From Petaurus breviceps papuanus (taxonomy: Eukaryota > Chordata > Mammalia > Diprotodontia > Petauridae): a DNA stretch of 64,000 bases. The stretch is from contig JAMXIF010001210.1 of NCBI GenBank assembly GCA_028583685.1, forward strand, positions 11,644,170 to 11,708,169. The letters are read 5' to 3'. Position 1 is the first letter of the stretch. Each line of letters starts with the position of its first letter. The position numbers and the translations under genes were made by a program. The notes under the pieces were generated by a model. It ran no database searches and was not told where the DNA came from. It was given only the letters and a program-made list of their open reading frames with translations. Of the stretch, positions 57,300 to 64,000 are shown piece by piece.

Positions 57300-57415
57300 T
57301 CACTATCTTTCTGACCCTAGGTAAGTTTACTTAAAATCCCTGGGTGTCAATTTCCTTATCTGTAAAATGAGAGAGCTAGACTAGGTAGCTTCTAAAGTTC
57401 CTTCCAGCAAACTTC
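57300..57415 (+). repeat. MIR-type CORE-SINE 3' part
   Basis: TCTGACCCTAGGTAAGTTTAC, then CAATTTCCTTATCTGTAAAATG, then GGTAGCTTCTAAAGTTCC. Forward order. Confidence 0.55.
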
Positions 57416-57560
57416 TCAGAATTAATTGAGCTAATCTCAAGATCCCCAGCATCAACATTCTGCTAGCCACTCTTTTAGAAAGCTCTACTGAAATAGTGGA
57501 AGTCACTGTCCCTGGTGGTTATTTGGGTTTCCACCAAACAATTTGAGTTTTGGTAAGTGG

Positions 57561-57785
57561 TCGTTCAGTCATTTTCAATAGTGACTGATTCTTCCTTCTT
57601 GGCAAAGATACTGGAGTGGTTGCCATTTCATTCTCCATTTCACAGATGAGGAAACTGAGATAAAGAGGGTTCAGTGACATGCTCAGGGTCATATAGCTAG
57701 TAAATGTCTGAGGCCAGATTTGAAATCAGGAAAATGAGTCTTCCTGACTCTAGGCCTAGCACTCTATACACTGTACCACCATATC
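57561..57785 (-). mobile_element. Mar1-type CORE-SINE
   Basis: Tail CGTTCAGTCATTTTCAATAGTG, then TTGGCAAAGATACTGGAGTGG, then GATGAGGAAACTGAGATAAAG, then CACTGTACCACC. Reverse, full-length. Confidence 0.8.
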
Positions 57786-57789
57786 TTTC

Positions 57790-58885
57790 ACCAACTTGAT
57801 GAGATTATGGAGTTGGGGCTTTGTTTAAAGGTATCTGATGAACAACTCACCATGGAGGGTAGGGGTTCACCCTGGCGCACGGCTACAGGAACACAAGGAG
57901 TCTATGACTATTAGTCTCCATTGACTGAGACTCCTCCAAGAGAATCAGTAAAAGTCAGGGAAACTAACTCTTGTCTGAAGAGTACCTCATGAGCTATAAA
58001 AGTGAGCAGGTCATGATCCTTCTCCTCACACTCCCCATTGCACCACTTCCCCCATCCCAGCATGGCCTTCAAGTCAGAAGCACAACAGAATCATTTTAAG
58101 GAGCTTGGGTAAGGGGGTAAGGTTAGCCCTATTTTCCCAGGAAAAGTTAATGGTCACTTGCAAAAGTACTCAGTGAGTTATGAGTGTCTGCCCAGGTGGC
58201 CTCATGTTCCTGGACTTAAAGTTCTTGATGCTTTCTGCTTGTTTTTTCTTTTGCTAAGAACTAAATAGAGACCATACTTCCTGAGGACAAACTTCCCTGT
58301 CTGAGTGACCATGGCGTCAGAAGAGTTTCTGCAGAAACATATGGCAAAGGTAAATATACGCTTATATGGTCTGAAAAGGTCTTGAGAATGACTTTCTTAA
58401 CTTGGGGGTCACCTTAAGAGTGATCCCAAATTAATGACTTTCCAAGTAAAAGGGAATAGGTACTGGACTCCTAAAGGGATATTTCCTCAGCAGCATGTTT
58501 CTTGGAGAAAAAAGAGGGTTGCTAATGTGACCTCTCCAGCAGGAGGACAGGTACCATGCTATGATGAAGCAGGACAGGGAGGAAGAGGAGGAAAATCTGA
58601 TCCTTGCCAATATCCCCACCCTTTCCTTGAGTTGCTCAGGGAGTGCAGGTCTGATATGATGGTGAGTGCTTGTTCAGGATCCCCTGGAAGAACTGTGAAG
58701 GGGATGCTATGGAGCACCTTGAGTTCTTTTCTCATTTCTGCATCTGTTCTCCAAGCATTTATTAAGTATTTGCTCTGAGTCAGGCACTATGCTAAGTACT
58801 ATTGCTAAGAAACAGAAAAAACCATTTCCGCACTGTATCATCTGCACTCCAACCATCATCCCCTTCTGACTGTGGAACATTGGAC
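57790..58885. other. No recognisable feature
   Basis: The frame 58434-58778 (114 aa) shows no domain. Its last 40 bases run into an L2-end-like GCATTTATTAAGTATTTGCTC near 58756. I treat it as chance. Confidence 0.4.
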
Positions 58886-58887
58886 TG

Positions 58888-59052
58888 TTTTTTGTTTGGT
58901 TTTTTGATGGGGAAAAAGCAAGGCAATTGGGGTTAAGTGGCTTGCCGAAGGTCACACAGCTAGTTAAGTACCAAGTGTCAGAGGTCGGATTTGAACTCAG
59001 GTCCTCCTGACTCAAGGGTCGGTGCTCCATCCACTGAGCAACCTAGCTGCCC
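58888..59052 (-). mobile_element. tRNA-derived SINE A
   Basis: GCAAGGCAATTGGGGTTAAG, then AAGGTCACACAGCTAGTTAAG, then GAACTCAGGTCCTCCTGACTC, then GCAACCTAGCTGCCC. Weak TSD (GGAACATTGGACTG at left, TGAATAATGGATTCTG at right). Confidence 0.75.
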
Positions 59053-59059
59053 TTGAATA

Positions 59060-59790
59060 ATGGATTCTGATAGATGAGCTTTCACTTTTTGTGGCTTGGA
59101 ACCAGACTTCCATGACATACCCTAGTTATCTCCACACCATGACCATTTACCTCTACCTCATTGTATGTGTTATCAGGAAGACTTTCAGATGTAAGATCCT
59201 TGGGGACCTTGCACATAATAAGTGCTTAATAAATGTTTTCTCTAAAAGTAGCATACTAATGGGAGAAATCAATATATACATAAATCAGCATAAACAAGAA
59301 AAATTCAGAGCAGACTGGCAATTACTTTACTGTAAAAGGCACAAACAGCAGGGAGATGAGGGAGTGGAAGAAGAAGAAACTCCTGGGACTCCTTTGCATT
59401 TTATGCATTTTCTGTAGGACTTTTCTTTTTTTTTTTGGGGGGGGGGGGTATGGACCTTGTAGGTAGGAAGCCCTGGCTTCCTGTCTTCAGTCCACCAATT
59501 CTACTTCCCAACACAGAACAGACACCACTCCTCTCTAGTATCAGAGTCTTCAGGGTGAAAGGTAGTAGAAGGTGATGCAGATCAAGGTGGGATAAGGAGC
59601 TGATGTTTTAGAAGCAAACAGAGCAGCAACCATGTAGTCAGATCTAGGTCAGGTACAAATAGTCTGATTCCTCTTCATTGTGTTTCCACTGCTGAGGAAT
59701 GAGAAAAGAGATTCTTATACTGGCATCACCTGAAATGATTTCATTACCTCTTTGTAAGCAAGTCTTTTGAAGGTGTCATCATGCAGTAGG
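59060..59790. other. Mostly unassigned; a short L2 end and a T/G homopolymer
   Basis: An L2-type terminus GCACATAATAAGTGCTTAATAA lies near 59210. A T11-G12 homopolymer junction lies at 59426-59448. Nothing else is identified. Confidence 0.45.
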
Positions 59791-59799
59791 TTTTTTTTT

Positions 59800-60033
59800 T
59801 TTTTAAGTTGTGTCTGTCTCTTCATGAGCCTATTTGGGGTTTTCCTGCCAAAGATACTGGAGTGGTTTGCCATTTCCTTCTCTAGCTCATTTTACAGCTG
59901 AGGAAACTGAAGCAAACAGGGTTAAGTGACTTGACCAGGTTCATACAGTAAGTCTCTGAGATCAGAACTGAATTCGGGAAAATGAGGCTTTCTGACTTTC
60001 TGCCCAGCACTCCATGAATTGCTCAGCCTACCT
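59800..60033 (-). mobile_element. Mar1-type CORE-SINE
   Basis: TTGTGTCTGTCTCTTCATGAG, then CTGCCAAAGATACTGGAGTGG, then CAGCTGAGGAAACTGAAGC, then CATACAGTAAGTCTCTGAG. Reverse. The head is decayed and directly neighbours the next SINE. Confidence 0.75.
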
Positions 60034-60050
60034 AAAGTATACAAATATCA

Positions 60051-60213
60051 GGGCGGCTAGGTGGTGTAGTAAATAGAGCACCAGCCCTGGAGTCAGGAAG
60101 ACCTGAGTTCAAATTCAACCTCAGACACTTAACACTTACTAACCATGTGACCTTGGGCAAGTCACTTAACCCCAATTACCCTGCCCTCCGCCCTCCAAAA
60201 ATCAAAAAAAAAA
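60051..60213 (+). mobile_element. tRNA-derived SINE A
   Basis: GGGCGGCTAGGTGGTGTAGT, then the B-box-like GAGTTCAAATTC, then CATGTGACCTTGGGCAAGTC, then CAATTACCCTGCC and an A13 tail. TSD approximately AAAGTATACAAATA / AAAGTACACAAATA. Confidence 0.85.
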
Positions 60214-60215
60214 AA

Positions 60216-61080
60216 AGTACACAAATAACTGTGATAGATAGGGAGAAGAGAATGTGAATGAGAAAGTCTACTAGTTTGTCTTATAGGGCAAATGAGCTAG
60301 CATCATGCTAAGACAGTAGACAGAAGTCAAAAAAAGACTGATTACTCAAATCAGAAACAAAGAGAACCCAAGGCAGGCTTTGAATAAACCCTTCCCTCAA
60401 ACAGACTCCAGAAGGAGGCTAGCTTAGATAATGATGTCTTCTTTATTCCTTTCAGTTTTCTCATCCAGCCTGTAAGCTGGGACTGCACAGGAGCAGAAAG
60501 CAGTTATTTATAGCAATGGTCTTTTCTCAATGAAATAAATCAATTTTGAATCCATTAGTACCCCCATTTTATACTCTTCTGCAAGAACAGTTAATGGGTC
60601 TCAGAAGTGGGACATTTATGGTACACTTAATAATACATATTGTTTTCTTTTTCTAGTTACAGAGATCTAAATTAGAAAGCAACAATTAAGTTATCAGGTT
60701 AGATAAAAATGGCCTTGTTGTAGTTTCATGTGGCTGCCTTCATCAACCAAGATTTCTCTATCAGTTGTCCCCAGGCCATTGGAGTGCAAGGCCATTTTTT
60801 TTATCTTGAAAATAATCACCAACAATTCTGCTTATCTCAGTGACTAAAAGGAATATCTGCTTCCTTTAAAATTAACAACAATTTCTCTTCTTTAAGGAGA
60901 AGAGGAGAGTGTGTCCTTTTTTTTAAGTTTAAACAGTTTCATAAATGAATATTTGTTGTTTGGAAACTTGTTTATTTTTTAATTAATAGAAGTGAAGGCA
61001 AAATGGAAAAATAAGAAGTAGCATTCAAAGAGCAAAGAGGGAAAAGAGGTAGAGGAAGGGAGGGAGCAAAGAGAGGAGGG
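60216..61080. other. No recognisable feature
   Basis: Nothing identified. A purine-rich GGGAGGGAGC / GAGGAGGGGAGGGGAG stretch lies at 61059-61090. Confidence 0.4.
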
Positions 61081-61087
61081 GAGGGGA

Positions 61088-61200
61088 GACTCGCACAGTA
61101 GATAGAGAATTGGCCTCACAACCAAGAGCGCCTGGGTTTGACTTCTACCTCTGACTAATTGCTGCTTGCTAGTGTGACCCTTGGAAAGTAAAACAACAAC
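61088..61200 (+). mobile_element. Older tRNA-derived SINE, family unclear
   Basis: ACTCGCACAGTAGATAGAGA (A-box-like), then GCCTGGGTTTGACTTCTACC (B-box-like), then CTAGTGTGACCCTTGGAAAG, then AAAACAACAACC. tRNA-like head with a different body from SINE A and SINE B. Confidence 0.45.
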
Positions 61201-61209
61201 CCCCCCAAC

Positions 61210-62355
61210 CCCACCACCCCTGCTAAACAACTCTTTAAGATTATCAATTATGGAAAAGATGTCCATCTTCATTGGTTGAGGAAAATTCACATGGGGATAC
61301 TCCCTACACAGATGAAATGGAGGCTCAGATTTTTTTAAGAGAAAAAAATGGGTGGAAAGTAAAGTAGTGAAATAAAATGTAAAAATAGAAAGAGTCCCTT
61401 TTTAGGAAGAAGAAAGGCCATATTTAGAAATATGACAGTTATTCATATGTTTCACAACTGAAGAAAATTATTACTATATTATATTCTTAATTTTCCTGAA
61501 TTCTTTCTTTAGGGATCACCAGACAAAGGTCCTGTCATTTCATCGTGTTAATGACATAGTCATATGTTTTAGTTAACACATATTTTCATTGAAAATGTTC
61601 AAGATTCCTTTGCAATGGCACCCATTTGACTAACTGGGAAAGTAAGGATATTTTGCTTGAGACTTTAGATGGGGCCATCCCTAGACAAAGCTGTTTGAAG
61701 TTTACGAAATCTGTCTTTGGAGATTCATGCCATCAATCCTTTGTGACATTTCTCTACCCAGCTACTGGTTTTGACCCCCAAACTAACTTCTCAGAGCTTA
61801 TCACTAGACCAAAAGTAGAAAGTTTGATCATTTTTCAGTTCTGTGGCTTAAAGAGAACTGATGTTTGTATCAAAACAACATTTAAGGGTGACTTTAAATT
61901 GAAACAGCTTGTAGATACTATAGGAGTCATTCCATTATGAGTGGCTGGTTATATAGATAGATGCATAGGATGGGACCTCAAGAACTAGTGTAAGTAGAAG
62001 AAGTGTGTTCCCCTCTTCAGGGTTACCTGTAGGGCCATGCATGAGTTTGAGTGTAATTATGTAGTCATGGTCTATTTGAGAGTCTATCTGCCGGCATTAT
62101 TGAGAAAACCCAGTGGATATTGCAATGCCCCATATAAGAGGTGAAATATTTTTGTGACATTGGTAAGTGGTTGTTTCCATGCCATTTCACCACATCGCTA
62201 ACGATCATGTCCCTTCTGGTGTTACATTAATAACCTATTGTTTTCAACATTGACTGGTCTAATTATTATGAAAAGTCCCCTAAGTAGTCCCCAAACCAGT
62301 GAATCTAACTGGGATTGTCATATGCCTCCATTTTCTTCTGGGCAGTGATCCTGAC
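61210..62355. other. No assigned feature; one open 104-aa frame
   Basis: The plus frame 61626-61940 ends TTFKGDFKLKQLVDTIGVIP, and I recognise no family. A stretch at 61884-61920 resembles the reverse complement of part of 21735-21775, so it may be an unrecognised repeat. Confidence 0.3.
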
Positions 62356-62365
62356 TTCCCAAAGA

Positions 62366-62775
62366 AAATCAATAAGCATTTATTGTGTGCCTAATACCAT
62401 GCTGGAAAAGAAAATGGCAAACCACTTAGGTATTTTGCCAAGAAAACGCGATTGGTAGTGTGATCTGTGGGGTCACATAGAGTCAGACATGACTGAACAA
62501 ACAAAACCAGGCACTGCCCTAAATCCTGGGGATACCAAAAAAAAAAAGGCACAACTAGTTCCTGCCCTCAAGAAACTCACAATCTAACAAGAGGAGACAA
62601 CAAGTAAACAAACTATATACAAACAAGATATATACAGGATAAATTGAAGATAATCAACAGAGAGAAGGCACTAGCATTAAGGGAACAGGAAATGGCTTTT
62701 TGTAGAAGGTGGTACTTTCGCTAAGACTTGAAGAAAGTCAGGGAAACCAAGAAGAAGAGATGAGGAGAAAAATCA
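62366..62775 (-). mobile_element. L2 3' end, interrupted by a Mar1 tail
   Basis: CAATAAGCATTTATTGTGTGCC at left. After the insertion it continues CCAGGCACTGCCCTAAATCC, then GTTCCTGCCCTCAAGAAACTC, then GGTGGTACTTTCGCTAAGAC. Reverse L2 end, same layout as 56552-56823. Confidence 0.65.
62405..62508 (+). mobile_element. Mar1-type CORE-SINE, 5'-truncated, in L2
   Basis: AAATGGCAAACCACTTAGG, then TTTTGCCAAGAAAACGCG, then GGTCACATAGAGTCAGACATG and ACTGAACAAACAAAAC. Only the 3' half, with the RTE-like tail. Confidence 0.75.
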
Positions 62776-62889
62776 TTCCAGAAGATTCTGGAGATGAAGT
62801 GTCTTGATTATTGTTTTTTAAAAGAGAGAGATCCCTGCCCTCAAGGAGCTTAAAAGAAGGACAACATTTATAAACAGATAATCATAATA

Positions 62890-63110
62890 TTAACTGGGAT
62901 TTACGGCATACTTTAAAGTTTACAAAGTGCTTTGCATGAATTGTCTTCCAACAGTCCTTTGAGATGTTGGTGTTACAGATATTATTCTCCCTGTGGTTCA
63001 GTGAAATTGAATGAGTTGTCCATAATCTTATAGCTAGTGTCAGAAGTAAGACTTTCACACAAGTCTTTCTGGCTCCAGGTATGGCATTTTATCTATTATA
63101 GCACATAGCC
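62890..63110 (-). repeat. MIR-type CORE-SINE
   Basis: TTTACAAAGTGCTTTGCATG, then CAACAGTCCTTTGAGATG, then TTATAGCTAGTGTCAGAAG. Reverse order, decayed. Confidence 0.55.
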
Positions 63111-63114
63111 TCTC

Positions 63115-63705
63115 CTAAGTATAAACATGATAATTTAAAGAGGAATGGTACTAATAACTAGGGGGAACCATTCTTATAAGAAGTTAAACAGAGTTGAGCC
63201 TTGAAGGAAGTTGGGCATTCTAAGAGGTATAACAAGGACTATATTCCAAAGACAGGTCGGAACAGCCTGTAAAAAAAAAAAAGTATGGAAGTAGGAAACT
63301 GAATGTTGAGTTTGGGAACAATAAGTAGATCAATTCATCTGGAACAGAAAATCCATAAAGGCGAATATGAAATGAGACTGGGAAGGTAGTCTAAAGTAGA
63401 TTGTAAGACATTTTAAATTCTTAGCTGAGGAGTTGATATTTTACTGGACAATAGGGAGTTACTGAAGGTTCTCAAGAAAGGGAGTGACATGGCAATCTAT
63501 TCCTTGGGAATATGTTGTGAAATGTCATGAAATTATGTAAAAAAATATATTTTGTGAAAAATGGATTGGAAAGGTGAGAAACTAGAAGCCTGATTAGTCA
63601 TTTTTTTCTTACCTTACATCTTTGCTAATAACATATATACTATAAAGGAAGGAACCCAAACTTTTTTGTCTTTCCATTTCTCTCAATACCTAATAGACTT
63701 TTAAA
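63115..63705. other. No recognisable feature
   Basis: It begins with L2-like words (TTGAAGGAAGTTGGGCATTC near 63201). No boundaries I can defend. Confidence 0.35.
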
Positions 63706-63720
63706 AAGTGATATGGAAAT

Positions 63721-63818
63721 CCCGGGCTCGGACACTCAGCACCACACCCAGAAATAACTGGCCGTGTAACCTTGAGCAAGTTACTTAACCCCGATTGCTA
63801 AAAAAAAAAAAAAAAATT
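63721..63818 (+). mobile_element. SINE B, 5'-truncated, young-looking
   Basis: The direct repeat ATATGGAAAT lies at 63711-63720 and 63819-63828. The element starts mid-body at CCCGGGCTCGG, runs through CACACCCAGAAATAACTGGCC and CTTGAGCAAGTTACTTAACC, and ends in 17 A's. The perfect TSD and long pure tail suggest recent insertion. Confidence 0.85.
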
Positions 63819-63829
63819 ATATGGAAATG

Positions 63830-64000
63830 AGATTGTCTCTACCTAACCCTCCTCAAGGCCTCCACTCCCCATGGCTGGAAGAACCCATTTTTTTTTTTAC
63901 ACTTCCTATATTTTCAAAATAAACATATGTATTATCAAAATCATTCTGTACAACCTCTGCTCACTTTATTCCATTCCATTCCTTTCTCCCACTTATTTCC
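63830..64000. other. No recognisable feature at the window edge
   Basis: Pyrimidine-rich. It could be the beginning of a reverse LINE 3' UTR cut by the window edge. Confidence 0.3.

Overview
The window looks like marsupial (metatherian) intergenic DNA. It is AT-rich and I recognise no host protein-coding exon. Almost everything datable is transposable-element sequence: tRNA-derived SINEs with clean target-site duplications (TSDs), Mar1-type CORE-SINEs, a BovB/RTE-like LINE, L1, half-L1 (HAL1), old L2/CR1/MIR sequence, hAT transposons and several solo LTRs. BovB/RTE together with Mar1-type SINEs and HAL1 is characteristic of marsupials. I cannot name the species. Family names come from memory of consensus sequences, not from a database search.

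Layout. 1-7.3 kb: a mammal-wide hAT relic (151-679), a small hAT with perfect 8-bp TSDs (2707-2898), an LTR fragment (3089-3465) and an unusual inverted duplication with a hAT copy at its centre (3634-4744). 7.3-12.3 kb: a nearly whole minus-strand HAL1 (about 7890-10417) with a SINE in its 5' UTR, an unclassified segment with antisense-overlapping ORFs (10430-11330), and an LTR followed by an apparent tRNA-Asn primer-binding site (11873-12262). 13-26 kb: L1 and L2 pieces, a CR1/L3 reverse-transcriptase fossil, a GATA microsatellite and a G-quadruplex-like run. 26.5-33.2 kb: an L1 3' half carrying a SINE and a solo LTR, a minisatellite, and a second solo LTR. 35-45 kb: a second HAL1 (37556-39665), a dimeric SINE (39804-40104) and a minus-strand RTE (about 40479-44560) holding three later insertions. 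45-64 kb: L2, MIR, Mar1 and SINE copies, another LTR, and a 7SL (SRP) RNA pseudogene inserted in a hAT and itself split by an L2 (56360-57102).

Nothing here works as an operon or pathway. The value is the nesting record: hAT, then 7SL, then L2; L1, then SINE and LTR; RTE, then SINE, Mar1 and LTR; HAL1, then SINE. The tRNA-type SINE that I call 'SINE B' has the cleanest TSDs and the longest A tail and is probably the youngest family here. The strongest candidates for something not routinely described are the hAT-centred palindrome, the split 7SL pseudogene, the SINE B dimer and the HAL1 copy whose ORF1 is interrupted by only two stop codons.
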